A DNA stretch of 32,968 nt from the NCBI GenBank assembly GCA_023413555.1, contig JAEZPG010000046.1, positions 1-32,968 of the forward strand. The letters are read 5' to 3'. Origin of the DNA: Bacillota bacterium (GTDB taxonomy: Bacteria > Bacillota > Clostridia > Lachnospirales > Lachnospiraceae). The translations under genes were made by a program, and so were the position numbers. The notes beneath the pieces are model-generated. The model did no database searches, had not been told where the DNA came from, and saw only the letters and a program-made list of their open reading frames with translations. This document shows positions 1 through 8,767 of this stretch, in pieces; position 1 is the stretch's first letter; every line of letters starts with the position of its first letter.

Positions 1-111
1 TCATTTACTGTTTCATAAAGAAACGTTCTAATTCTGAAATTCTTATTGAATTTTCAGGGTTGTTTCACTGTTCAGTTATCAATGTTCTTAGTCGCTGCTC
101 TCACAGGCGAC
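1..111 (-). other. Probable 5' leader of an rRNA operon (16S beyond the left edge)
   Basis: This is the stretch downstream of two strong minus-strand promoters. It begins with a short hairpin (arms GTCGC/GCGAC at 91-111) close to the expected transcription start. It continues with a non-coding leader that resembles sequences in front of 16S rRNA genes in Clostridia. A small GTTTC/GAAAC hairpin lies at 10-24. No convincing ORF is present on this strand. The 16S gene itself is not in the window, so the assignment rests on promoter architecture and the leader's general appearance. Confidence 0.6.
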
Positions 112-117
112 TTGTCT

Positions 118-146
118 ATCTTAACACTATTTAAGCTTTGTGTCAA
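118..146 (-). promoter_or_regulatory. Strong sigma-A promoter P2 (probable rRNA promoter)
   Basis: On the minus strand there is a perfect -35 box TTGACA (141-146), a 17-bp spacer and a -10 box TAAGAT (118-123). It lies about 100 bp downstream of a second near-consensus promoter with the same orientation. Tandem, near-consensus promoters with no ORF behind them are typical of rRNA operons in Bacillota. Confidence 0.8.
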
Positions 147-243
147 CAAGTTTTTTCATCTTTTTTTGACTTCACCCATTTTTTTATCAGAAATAATCCT
201 CTATTTCGCTCATAATTTGTGGCTTTTCATAGACAACTTACTT

Positions 244-272
244 ATAGTAACATATATAAAATACTTTGTCAA
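244..272 (-). promoter_or_regulatory. Strong sigma-A promoter P1 (probable rRNA promoter)
   Basis: On the minus strand there is a perfect -35 box TTGACA (267-272), a 17-bp spacer and a -10 box TACTAT (244-249). With P2 it forms a tandem pair reading out of the left edge. It lies downstream of the terminator at 341-378, so it starts a separate transcription unit. Confidence 0.75.
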
Positions 273-340
273 TAAGTTTTTTGTTTTTTCTGAACACTTC
301 ATACAATTTAGATGAAAAACTTACAAATACAGTTTCACCA

Positions 341-378
341 ATTAAAGAAAGCACTTACTAGGGTATCTATAAGTGCTT
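341..378 (-). terminator. Intrinsic terminator after the AIM24-like gene
   Basis: A 9-bp perfect stem (arms 349-357 and 370-378, AAGCACTTA/TAAGTGCTT) with a 12-nt loop is followed on the minus strand by TTTCTTT. It lies about 60 bp past the stop of the gene at 436-1119 and isolates that gene from the promoters to its left. Confidence 0.75.
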
Positions 379-435
379 CCCACTTCACTATTAATATTAT
401 TTCCATTACTTTGATTTATGTATATTATAACCTTA

Positions 436-1119
436 TTAGTGTGCACTTGGGAAAAATGGTCGTAACGACATAGCTATATTACTAGCAGGCATTGTCTGCA
501 GAATTATATTTCCAGGACCAGTTACTACTGTATTAAAGAGACCTTCTCCACCTAAAAACTTATTTTTAAGTCCAGGAACCGATACAATATCCATAGTACA
601 GCTTGCGTCCATAGCTACTAGATATCCAGTATCTATAATCATACTCTGTCCTGGTGCCAGATTATACTCAACAGCATATCCATCAATTTCAATAAATGCT
701 TTTCCCATACCGGATAGGCGCTGCATAATAAAGCCTTCACCACCAAAGAAACCAGCACCTAATTTCTTTTGAAAATGAATGGATAACTCCACTCTGCTTT
801 CAGATGCTAAGAAAGCCGATTTCTGTACAATAACAGGACGATCAGGTGTAATGTCAAATGCACGTATAGATCCAGGAAAACTGGATGCAAAAGCAATCAT
901 ACCTTGTCCTCCCATAGCAGTATAATTATTTTGAAAGATAGAATCACCTGAAAACATTCTTCCAAATGCTTTTCCAATTCCCCCATTAGAGGATGTCTCC
1001 ATCTTCATGTTAGGGGACATCCAACTCATAGAACCACTTTCCGTGATCATCGTCTCTCCTGGTTGCAAATAACAAACTACTACTGGCATAGGTTCGCCTT
1101 TAATTTCGTATTGCATCAT
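436..1119 (-). CDS. AIM24 / TIGR00266 family protein
   Basis: The 227-residue product is a glycine-rich, all-beta protein with no signal peptide or membrane segment. Features seen are an early 'ESGSMSWMSPNMKMET' stretch, a 'GGEGFIMQRLSG' repeat-like turn (about residues 125-136) and a second 'GGEGLFNTVVTGPG' near the C-terminus. These are typical of the TIGR00266/AIM24 family, whose biochemical role in bacteria is not established. The start is set by AGGAGG at 1125-1130; two ATGs in a row (1119 and 1116) are both possible, the second having the better spacing. A promoter and a terminator flank the gene, so it is probably a single-gene unit and not part of the glycan operon. Confidence 0.85.
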   Translation of the reverse strand: MMQYEIKGEPMPVVVCYLQPGETMITESGSMSWMSPNMKMETSSNGGIGKAFGRMFSGDSIFQNNYTAMGGQGMIAFASSFPGSIRAFDITPDRPVIVQKSAFLASESRVELSIHFQKKLGAGFFGGEGFIMQRLSGMGKAFIEIDGYAVEYNLAPGQSMIIDTGYLVAMDASCTMDIVSVPGLKNKFLGGEGLFNTVVTGPGNIILQTMPASNIAMSLRPFFPSAH

Positions 1120-1148
1120 GTACTCCTCCTATCAATTATGGTATATAT

Positions 1149-1177
1149 ATTATACCAATATCCAATAATTAACACAA
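1149..1177 (-). promoter_or_regulatory. Promoter of the AIM24-like gene
   Basis: On the minus strand a -35-like TTGTGT (1172-1177) is followed by a 17-bp spacer and a consensus TATAAT (1149-1154) preceded by TGG, an extended -10. It sits 30 bp upstream of the ATG and partly abuts the stop of the upstream hydrolase gene. No terminator is visible between the two genes, so some read-through from the glycan operon is possible. Confidence 0.75.
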
Positions 1178-1182
1178 TGTGT

Positions 1183-1911
1183 TTATAGATTAAGTATTTG
1201 CCCTTCTCTATCCATAGAGATAATTTTATTTACATAACCCTTAGCACATTTTTCTTGTTTTAACTTATCAATAATGCTATATTTCCCCCAACAATGCATA
1301 GGAACTACTTTTTCAGGGCAGACAGCCCTCATAAAGTAATCCAATCCCCACCAATAACGTTCTTCCTGCCTTGGATCCAATACAACAAATGCTACATCAA
1401 AATGAGTTCCCTTAAGTTTATTTATTTCTCTAATATAGTTCTGCTCCATCTTTTTTTCTTCTTCAAGTTCCTCTCCTTGCCATGTCCACCAATTCAAATC
1501 ACCAGCATGATAAATAACGTTACCTTCACAAGAAAGAACAAAGGCTACACCAGCATCTGTAGAGGTAAGGGTTTTTACTTCTAGATGATTGTCAAAGGTT
1601 CCGAACTCATATACTTGATTTTTGCCAACAAACGTAATCTGTTCTTTGACAGCCGGATCTATTCCATTTCGCTCTAGGTAAGTGGGGCTTAATCGAATAT
1701 CCTTAGAAAGAATATAACTCACAACAGGATAATCAGCCATCTTTGTAAATATTTCTATGTTAAAATGATCCTGATGCTTATGACTGGATAATACATATAT
1801 CTTTTTACTAAGGTCAAAAGGAGGGAGTTCCCCTTTATACCAGTCAAACAGAAAGGTGTTCTTCTCCATTTCCACTAAAAAGCAACTATGGGTGATATGG
1901 GTGATTTTCAT
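1183..1911 (-). CDS. Metallo-beta-lactamase-fold hydrolase
   Basis: The 242-residue product carries the metal-binding signature HKHQDH (about residues 44-49) of the metallo-beta-lactamase superfamily, then 'HAGDLNWW' (about residues 135-142), which supplies a further metal-ligand histidine and aspartate. Family members are di-metal hydrolases; the overall layout is closest to the UlaG-like/YcbL-like single-domain group. The substrate cannot be read from the sequence. There is no signal peptide, so it is cytoplasmic. It is the last gene of the run, 33 bp after the cytidylyltransferase gene. The ribosome binding site (AGAAAGAAGAG) is weak. A role in hydrolysing a cyclic or phosphodiester intermediate of the glycan pathway is possible but unsupported. 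Confidence 0.8.
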   Translation of the reverse strand: MKITHITHSCFLVEMEKNTFLFDWYKGELPPFDLSKKIYVLSSHKHQDHFNIEIFTKMADYPVVSYILSKDIRLSPTYLERNGIDPAVKEQITFVGKNQVYEFGTFDNHLEVKTLTSTDAGVAFVLSCEGNVIYHAGDLNWWTWQGEELEEEKKMEQNYIREINKLKGTHFDVAFVVLDPRQEERYWWGLDYFMRAVCPEKVVPMHCWGKYSIIDKLKQEKCAKGYVNKIISMDREGQILNL

Positions 1912-1944
1912 TATTATCTACTCTTCTTTCTAAAGACTACTTTT

Positions 1945-2370
1945 CTATTTTGTTGCTATTTTGTTTTTGATTGCTGTTGAACTAACTCCTTTGGTATAGG
2001 GAAAGAACTCCATATTAGATCCAACGCTAATTAAGTCCTGGCGCTCCTGTTCCCAGTCAACCCCATGATCATCTCCAGAAAAATGACAATCATAATGATA
2101 CAAATTCCATGCATCCATTTTTTTAGTATTTTGAAAGTTCACTTCTACTACTTCATCCACGTAACGGATAGCCCTTACAATTTCAGCGCGCTCTTCATAC
2201 GGAATGTATGGTTTTCTCCCCTTAAAGTATTCCACAAGTTCATCAGACAACACTCCAACAATCAGATATTTACATCTCTCCTTGGACTTACGAATCAAAT
2301 TCAAGTGCCCAATATGGAATAAATCATATACCCCCGGTACATATCCAATTTTATATATTCCCTTTTCCAT
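1945..2370 (-). CDS. Cytidylyltransferase (glycerol-3-phosphate cytidylyltransferase-like)
   Basis: The 141-residue length matches single-domain TagD/TarD-type enzymes. The nucleotidyltransferase signature 'GVYDLFHIGHLN' with HIGH is at about residues 13-24, and the C-terminal 'GVSSTAIKNKI' corresponds to the family's ISSTxI motif. Enzymes of this group transfer CMP from CTP to an alcohol phosphate (glycerol-3-phosphate, choline phosphate or similar), releasing pyrophosphate. The exact acceptor is not determined here. The gene starts 4 bp after the LicD-fusion gene at 2375-5146, with a ribosome binding site inside that gene's end. Pairing with LicD suggests that it makes the CDP-activated donor that a LicD domain uses. 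Confidence 0.85.
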   Translation of the reverse strand: MEKGIYKIGYVPGVYDLFHIGHLNLIRKSKERCKYLIVGVLSDELVEYFKGRKPYIPYEERAEIVRAIRYVDEVVEVNFQNTKKMDAWNLYHYDCHFSGDDHGVDWEQERQDLISVGSNMEFFPYTKGVSSTAIKNKIATK

Positions 2371-2374
2371 CTAC

Positions 2375-5146
2375 CTACTCCTTCTCCTCAGTCGCAAAGA
2401 TCCACTCTTTCTCCTGTACATAGATTCTGCAATCATCTATTCCCATTTCTTTTAATTGCTTCTCAATCTCTTTGTAGTGAATATTGCATATAATCAACCG
2501 TAGTGTTCCCTGTGGAACCTCCAATAATGCTTCAGGTGATTTAATTTCTATGCTATACCTATAGGTACCCCATTTATTCTTATCATTATCTACAAGAAAA
2601 GTAGGGGGATACATATTGCCGTAACGAGTCATGTAATGTTCAAACATCATACCTGTTCCAAACAGCACAATCACCTGTTCCGCTATATCCTCAAAAATAT
2701 CAATGTACTTTTGGTTAAACTTCTTATATGGCATATCCGCTTTGAACACTCCTGTATGATGAGAAACTCTTTTCTCCACAGGTGGCAATGTCATATAATC
2801 CTGTCCTTTCGCGGTTCTTAGATACCTGTCCCAACCTACCGGAACTAAGAACTCTTCTTTTTCAAACTCCATAGTAAGCGTACTTGCAAAATCCTCTTTA
2901 TAAAATCTCTGTGGTTTCCTGTTATAACCACCTAACATCGCTACATATGGCGAAGTGGATGATCCACATTTTCTTATAAGGAAATCCACTTTATGACATA
3001 AAAACTTTCTTGTGAAGATAGCACTCAGCCTACGATACCATTTCCATTGGAAGGGACAGAGATCTGCCATTTGCTCCTTTTGACTACCATAAGTTTTGGC
3101 TAATAATAATCCTTGATAGAATATTTTTTTCTCTATCACTTTCTCATTTTTCTTGCTGTCTGAATCTATATTATCTAATGGGATAATATCAATCCAGATT
3201 CCTAAGTTACTTCTGCTACCCCATGTAGAATCTTCCACAGCAGTTGTTTCGCTATTTCTTAGTCGACTATATCCACAGTAGAAATATGAGTCATTCTCGG
3301 GGGTTTGCAAGAAATATGGGTATTCTAGCTCCTCCATTGCTACTTCCTGCAACTTTTCATAATCTTTTCTTGGCATAACTACATCGATATCATCATCCCA
3401 TGGGATAAAACCATGATGTCTTACTGCACCAAGAAGTGTTCCATAAGCGAGGAAATAGGTGAGACCATGTTTCTCACACAACTGTCTGAAGATTATTAAG
3501 AGGTCCATCTGCACCTTAAAAATCTCTTTCTTTTTTGCAGAGATAGGATAAGTCTCCATTCCCCCATCCTCTTTGCAAAGTATCTTAGCGTTTTTCTGCA
3601 TTTGCTCATTATTTACTTTTGCCCATTTATAAAACTGAACATAGCGCTTATGATTCCGGATCTCTTGAATAAAGCGATTCTCTTCGTCAACAAATATTGA
3701 CCATAATTCCACTAACCCATACTTTTGCATAAAATAGGACAGTGGTATCTGATTCTCTGCGCCTGTGGTAAATCCATAGATATAATAAAGTGCTCGAAAT
3801 AAGATATATTTGGCTGGATAATTTTCTCGAAGAAATTCTTGATCAAAGAACAGAAGATCCCCTTTGTTATAGAAACAATTTAAAGGTATCAACTCAATAT
3901 AGGCTTTTTTTAGAATTACTCCCCAGTCTAATTCTTTTGTCTCATCAGTCAACATTGTATTATCTGTTGCATCCATATGTACTGATGAACCAAGAATATA
4001 CTTGTACAATCGTTCTATTTCAATTTTTACCTGTTCCGGATTCTCTCTAAATAGCTTTTTTATGTAATTAGAATATGTTTCTGCCTCTATAAAAGGCATA
4101 ACAATTCCATCTTGTTGCATTTCATGTGGTACCACCGGGATTCCATGGTTTTTTAAATCCATAATATGGTTCATAATCTGAATTCTAGAATTTTTACCTG
4201 CCGGCGATAATTCCTTCTTAGTCACCCACCCATCCGCATGGATTGCAGTAACAAATGCATTTTTCTCTCCGCGGTCTGTAGATATGGCCGCATAGTTTAC
4301 AGTTGAGAAGTGCCCTGACTGACTGCATTCCACTAAAAATGAATTGGCCACAAATGGAAACATCCCATTCTCCACAATATCATCATAGAGTTCTAGTTCA
4401 TATGCAATCAGAGAGTCTGCTGTTTCATAATAGGGAATCAATCGTTCGTTCAGATTCTTTTGTGGTAGTAACTCATCCGTATAGACAAGCTGTGGAAACT
4501 GTGCATCTGGCAAAGGATAGTAGAATTTTGTAGAGGCAAAGCCCACCTCATGTAACAATTCTTTCAGTTCTTGTCTGGAGAATGAATACGAGTTACAGCC
4601 CTTAGGGTAAAAGTTCAGTCCATCAAAAGGAAGCATAGTACTCCGATCTCTTGCTCCACAAAGATAACGTAACCCAAAACGATTATCTACAGTCAGTAAT
4701 AACGTGCCATCTTTTTTTAGAAACCTTTCTCTTATCTCTGTCAAATAGGCTGCTGCAGTGAATTTATTAAGCCCTCCATTAATTACAACATAATCAAATC
4801 GTTCTTCCCTCAAACTTTTAATAGAGCCCTGGTAAATTTCGAGATTATCTGCTTTTCCATAACGCTTTCTTATACATTCTGCTTTCTTCTGATTTTCCTG
4901 GGTTACCTTTACTTTAGTGCATCTTGAAAGAAACACTCCTGTAAGTGCACCATATCCTCCATCAATCTCAAGAAGAGTACTGTCTGTCTTAAATTTATAC
5001 CAAGAGTATAAACCTGTTCTTAATATAGACAATTGATAGAATGTCTGATAATCCACATTATCATCAAAATAAGAGTCATAATATGAACACAAATAATCTG
5101 ATATAAATTGTTCAATTCTTTGCTCACTCGCCGTCGTAAATTTCAT
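2375..5146 (-). CDS. Multidomain methyltransferase / kinase-like / LicD / Rossmann-module protein
   Basis: A 923-residue fusion. Residues about 40-215 look like a class I SAM methyltransferase ('LLEIDGGYGALTG' as motif I near residue 60, 'FDYVVINGG' as the post-II strand). Residues about 280-510 resemble a degenerate kinase-like phosphotransferase, including 'KGDLLFFDQEF'; this part is the least certain. Residues about 545-760 are a LicD domain: 'LAYGTLLGAVRHHGFIPWDD' followed by DIDVV, the acidic metal-binding patch of phosphocholine-type transferases. Residues about 828-923 are the recurrent Rossmann-like module ('VIVLFGTGMMFEHYM', then 'DNDKNKWGT'), closest here to the C-terminus of the TIM-barrel protein at 22928. 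It probably adds a phospho-substituent to the glycan and methylates it. It lies 15 bp from its upstream neighbour and 4 bp from the cytidylyltransferase gene. The domain boundaries are approximate. Confidence 0.8.
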   Translation of the reverse strand: MKFTTASEQRIEQFISDYLCSYYDSYFDDNVDYQTFYQLSILRTGLYSWYKFKTDSTLLEIDGGYGALTGVFLSRCTKVKVTQENQKKAECIRKRYGKADNLEIYQGSIKSLREERFDYVVINGGLNKFTAAAYLTEIRERFLKKDGTLLLTVDNRFGLRYLCGARDRSTMLPFDGLNFYPKGCNSYSFSRQELKELLHEVGFASTKFYYPLPDAQFPQLVYTDELLPQKNLNERLIPYYETADSLIAYELELYDDIVENGMFPFVANSFLVECSQSGHFSTVNYAAISTDRGEKNAFVTAIHADGWVTKKELSPAGKNSRIQIMNHIMDLKNHGIPVVPHEMQQDGIVMPFIEAETYSNYIKKLFRENPEQVKIEIERLYKYILGSSVHMDATDNTMLTDETKELDWGVILKKAYIELIPLNCFYNKGDLLFFDQEFLRENYPAKYILFRALYYIYGFTTGAENQIPLSYFMQKYGLVELWSIFVDEENRFIQEIRNHKRYVQFYKWAKVNNEQMQKNAKILCKEDGGMETYPISAKKKEIFKVQMDLLIIFRQLCEKHGLTYFLAYGTLLGAVRHHGFIPWDDDIDVVMPRKDYEKLQEVAMEELEYPYFLQTPENDSYFYCGYSRLRNSETTAVEDSTWGSRSNLGIWIDIIPLDNIDSDSKKNEKVIEKKIFYQGLLLAKTYGSQKEQMADLCPFQWKWYRRLSAIFTRKFLCHKVDFLIRKCGSSTSPYVAMLGGYNRKPQRFYKEDFASTLTMEFEKEEFLVPVGWDRYLRTAKGQDYMTLPPVEKRVSHHTGVFKADMPYKKFNQKYIDIFEDIAEQVIVLFGTGMMFEHYMTRYGNMYPPTFLVDNDKNKWGTYRYSIEIKSPEALLEVPQGTLRLIICNIHYKEIEKQLKEMGIDDCRIYVQEKEWIFATEEKE

Positions 5147-5161
5147 ATTTTATCTTCCTGA

Positions 5162-7426
5162 TTATCTGGCTCCTAGATCCAACCAGACCATCTTCTCCTC
5201 CACAATTCCAAGTTCCAGCAGTTCCTTTTTGATGCAATCTGCAACCTTCTGATTCATAACCCCAATCAGAATTTGATCATAATCCATATTAAGAATTTCT
5301 GATGGATTTACTACCTTAAGTCCCTCGTTTCTTCGCTGCCCATAATTCTTGTCTACCCACAGAATAATCTTCATTCCAGGAAGATACCTACAGTCGTTAT
5401 AAATTTTCTGTCCTGCCTTTCCCGCTCCATAGAGAACTACCTTTTTGCATCGAAAGCATTTGGGAATCCGCAAGCCATAATGCTTTACATACCAAAAATG
5501 TTCTTTCCAATTATGCAAGGTTTTTGATTTTGATTTATATTTTTCAATCTTTGCTTGTACCTTTTTGCTGCTTCGCATAATGGAATATTGCAGTTCGGTT
5601 CCCTTATAAAGACTCTCCTGAGCTTGTCCCTTCTTGGGTAAGAAAATACGTTTTGCTTCCTTACTAGTCAACTCTGGAGCAAAGGGACCAATTCTTTTTT
5701 CCCTTCCTGAAGCATTATTTGGCATTCCTCCAATATAAGAAAGAACTTCTGAATCTGGAGTTTCTAATGCCATATGAAAATACTCGCTTACAAGTTTAAA
5801 AGCCTCATTACTATTCCCATTAAGCTTACAAAAAGATGTGGTATAAGCTCGAATTCCATCTTCATAGGCCTTAATTCCATGCTCCTGTAAAGCCTTTAAT
5901 TCTCCTGTTCCTTCCAAATAGATCGGTCTCATCTTTCCATGGCTCTCTTCATACCCAATGGTTTGATTCTCAGGCGCTCTTGTAAGCATCTCAATTGCAA
6001 TATTATTATCTAAGAAGCTTGGTAAATAGACAAAGAACTCACAGTCCTCAACATCTTTATAGGTATCACGTTTAAAGTAAAACGTCCTGATCTTATTCTT
6101 TCGAAATGGTTTTGTAAGTCTAGCTAGACATCCTTGGGTATAACCAGTTCCCCCAATTTCTACATAGGCAGTATCCTCTCTCTGAATATCAATTTCCTGC
6201 ATTAAATACTGCACTGCTTTCTTCCTTCTGTCTACCAACGCATTTTGAAGATAGGAAATAACTGATTTTTGATGTACAATAATTTCATGATAACAGTAAT
6301 TTCTTATTACAGGCGTAAAGGATTCCTTCTGTACCCTTCTTAACTGCGGAAGTATCTCATATAGCTGACTTTCAGTCAATTCCAATAATTCCGCAACATC
6401 GCATATAGAAGTAGCACGATGCTTATAAGAACTATTTAGGAGAATCGCTAAGTCATCCTGTTCCTCCACGGCAATCATTTTCCAGGCTTTTCTGGATCCA
6501 TATAAATAATGAGTCTCTATCTTATACTGGTTTTCTCTAATTAACTGATCCGCAATTAATTTTGGAAAATATCCGTCTCGTGCAATAAAATAAAGTTTGT
6601 TTATGCTCCTCTTGATACATTCCTCAAGAATCCAGCAAACATAGGCATATAGGATAGGCCCACCTAGTGAAGCGCCCATTCGAAATGCTATAATATCCTG
6701 ATAATTTCGCCTGGCATATAAAGAAGTACCAATCGACAACTGTATGTAAGCATTCTCCCTCTTCTTTTCTAAGATCTGTTTTTCAAAATCAAGCATGGAA
6801 ACTGATTGATAGTGTTCTGATTGTATGCCTAAAGACTTGGGTACTCTCACATCTGACTCTATATTATCGCCAATATGAACCCACTCCTCATAAGCAACAT
6901 GTTCCTGCTCCTTTATATACTGATATAAAGAGCCATGCCACTTTGACTTCATACTCTCTGAGGATACATACAAAGGGATCGTATCGAATATTGGATCTAT
7001 CTTATGCAGCATATTCCCAATTACTTTTTTATCTAGGTACATATCAGATATTAAAACGACACATTGACCTTTCGCAACATATTGTTTCAGTCTCTGTATG
7101 TTCTCCTGAATTGGAAAGATATTCTCTAACTCCGTCTGCACCTCTAATTCCATCAGTTGATTCTTTTGCTGTTCAGTTAGTCCAAGTAACTGTAGTGCTT
7201 GATAGATCTCTGATAATAAGATTTCCTGACGATTTTCATTTCTACAGACAGAACGAGCCAACTCTTCTGCATGAATACGGTAAGTCAGGAAATAATTTCT
7301 TAGATTGGAGGGAAATTCGGAATAGGAAGACTTTTGTAGTTCTTCCTGCACTAATGCAAAAATCCCCTCTGGTGTAGCTGTTTTTCTAGTTATTAATGTA
7401 TCAAACACATCAAAAGAATAGAGCAT
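5162..7426 (-). CDS. HAD-superfamily hydrolase (COG5610-like) with C-terminal Rossmann module
   Basis: The N-terminal HAD domain shows motif I 'SFDVFDTLI' (residues 4-12), motif II 'ISDMYL' (near 130) and motif IV 'HIGDNIESDV' (near 190), so all catalytic aspartates are present. The middle, about residues 230-620, contains 'YFIARDGYFP' and matches the general plan of large HAD proteins found in glycan clusters (COG5610-type). The last 90 or so residues are the recurrent module ('VVLYGAGKAGQKIY'). I place the start at the ATG at 7426, behind a purine-rich GGTGGGGG stretch, giving 754 residues with the HAD motif at the very N-terminus; an in-frame GTG lies at 7438. The likely role is phosphatase or phosphotransfer on a sugar or polyol phosphate; the substrate is unknown. 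Confidence 0.8.
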   Translation of the reverse strand: MLYSFDVFDTLITRKTATPEGIFALVQEELQKSSYSEFPSNLRNYFLTYRIHAEELARSVCRNENRQEILLSEIYQALQLLGLTEQQKNQLMELEVQTELENIFPIQENIQRLKQYVAKGQCVVLISDMYLDKKVIGNMLHKIDPIFDTIPLYVSSESMKSKWHGSLYQYIKEQEHVAYEEWVHIGDNIESDVRVPKSLGIQSEHYQSVSMLDFEKQILEKKRENAYIQLSIGTSLYARRNYQDIIAFRMGASLGGPILYAYVCWILEECIKRSINKLYFIARDGYFPKLIADQLIRENQYKIETHYLYGSRKAWKMIAVEEQDDLAILLNSSYKHRATSICDVAELLELTESQLYEILPQLRRVQKESFTPVIRNYCYHEIIVHQKSVISYLQNALVDRRKKAVQYLMQEIDIQREDTAYVEIGGTGYTQGCLARLTKPFRKNKIRTFYFKRDTYKDVEDCEFFVYLPSFLDNNIAIEMLTRAPENQTIGYEESHGKMRPIYLEGTGELKALQEHGIKAYEDGIRAYTTSFCKLNGNSNEAFKLVSEYFHMALETPDSEVLSYIGGMPNNASGREKRIGPFAPELTSKEAKRIFLPKKGQAQESLYKGTELQYSIMRSSKKVQAKIEKYKSKSKTLHNWKEHFWYVKHYGLRIPKCFRCKKVVLYGAGKAGQKIYNDCRYLPGMKIILWVDKNYGQRRNEGLKVVNPSEILNMDYDQILIGVMNQKVADCIKKELLELGIVEEKMVWLDLGAR

Positions 7427-7442
7427 TTCCCCCACCACCTTA

Positions 7443-8750
7443 CTATATACTAAAACATTCTCGAACTCCTCCTAAAACTGGAATTACGTTTGATACATCC
7501 TTACTTAATAACTCTTTTGTCACAGAGATGCAATCCTTATGTCTCATAGCAATCAGAACGATAGCATCTTCTTTATCTAACTCTATTTGACTTATTGCTA
7601 CCACAGGAATTACGTTCTGCTGTACACTATCACATCGAAGTTCCGATACAACAAATGATTCAACATATATCCCCATATCATGCAATCGTTCATATAAGGC
7701 TGTGCCAAGAATACCGGCACCATAGATATATATATGTTTTTTCCCCTTGATTTGAGATAGAATCTCTGTTTTATCTGCCACCCAAAAATAGTGTCGTATC
7801 TTTTCGGAACCAATCAAACTCTCAACCATAGTTCTTTCATACTCATTAAAGTATTCTAAATCTAATTCATTAGAGGCAATTGCCTCCTTCATCTGTTCAG
7901 AAAAATGAATCACAAATTCCTCTTTATACTGCTGGGCAATACGATGCATATTAAATACATAACTGTAGAATAAATAATACCAATAGGGAGCGCGATACAA
8001 CTCATATTTTTCCATATCTTGTCGTAAATACTCTGTTACGAATTGGTATTCCTTACAGACGCAATATACTTTATCTTTTCTTGCCACGGATGAATTGGGA
8101 TTGTCTCTTCGATAACGATAAAATGATTTGTCAATAAAGAAAAACCGACCTTTATTGGTAAAAATCTGAAACCAGAAACCAATATCCTGATAGGAAGCAC
8201 CTGGTGTCTCATTATGTCTAATATGATTTCCTTTCAAATAAGAAGTCTGATAAATTCCTGCCCAATTTGCAATTCCAGAATTTAGAATCGATAATTCCAT
8301 ATATCCCTCAAGTACTTTCCCGTAGTTAGAGGAATCCTTCAAAACTTTGTAGGGCTCAAACCAACGGTTTTCCTTTTCTCCATAAAAGGCATCATAATTT
8401 GCTTTCACCACATCTGCATTATATTCTTTGCCTGCCTGGTACAGCTCTTCATACATCTGAGGCTCAATATAATCATCCGGCTCGACAATCGTAACATACT
8501 CTCCTGCTGCCTGATCTATTCCAAGATTTACACTATTCCCATAGCCCGAATTACTCTTATCAATGATTTTTATTCTGCTATCTTCTTTGGCATAGTGATA
8601 TAAAATGGATTTAGAATCATCTGTAGAACCGTCATTGATACAGATGATTTCAAGCTCCGTCAGCGTTTGATTCTGTATACTATCCAGGCATTCTGCCAAA
8701 TAGTTCTGTACGTTATAGACTGGTACTACAACTGAAACTTTAATCAACAT
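7443..8750 (-). CDS. GT2-family glycosyltransferase with C-terminal Rossmann module
   Basis: Residues 1 to about 220 are a GT-A (GT2) domain: 'VSVVVPVYNVQNYL' at the start, 'CINDGSTDDS' for nucleotide binding, and 'IVEPDDYIEP' in the place of the DxD metal site (EPDD rather than DSDD, also seen in active relatives). A middle region of about 110 residues is not recognised. Residues about 335-435 are the recurrent module ('HIYIYGAGILGTALY'). The protein has no membrane segment and should work in the cytoplasm, adding one sugar to the growing glycan. AGGAGAGAG precedes the ATG. The gene is 17 bp from its upstream neighbour. Confidence 0.87.
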   Translation of the reverse strand: MLIKVSVVVPVYNVQNYLAECLDSIQNQTLTELEIICINDGSTDDSKSILYHYAKEDSRIKIIDKSNSGYGNSVNLGIDQAAGEYVTIVEPDDYIEPQMYEELYQAGKEYNADVVKANYDAFYGEKENRWFEPYKVLKDSSNYGKVLEGYMELSILNSGIANWAGIYQTSYLKGNHIRHNETPGASYQDIGFWFQIFTNKGRFFFIDKSFYRYRRDNPNSSVARKDKVYCVCKEYQFVTEYLRQDMEKYELYRAPYWYYLFYSYVFNMHRIAQQYKEEFVIHFSEQMKEAIASNELDLEYFNEYERTMVESLIGSEKIRHYFWVADKTEILSQIKGKKHIYIYGAGILGTALYERLHDMGIYVESFVVSELRCDSVQQNVIPVVAISQIELDKEDAIVLIAMRHKDCISVTKELLSKDVSNVIPVLGGVRECFSI

Positions 8751-8767
8751 TCTCTCTCCTATTCCTC

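Noticed and set aside
46..315. 89-residue plus-strand ORF across the left-end promoters
   Set aside because: It runs antisense through two near-consensus promoters, has no ribosome binding site, and its hydrophobic, low-complexity product reflects AT-rich sequence.
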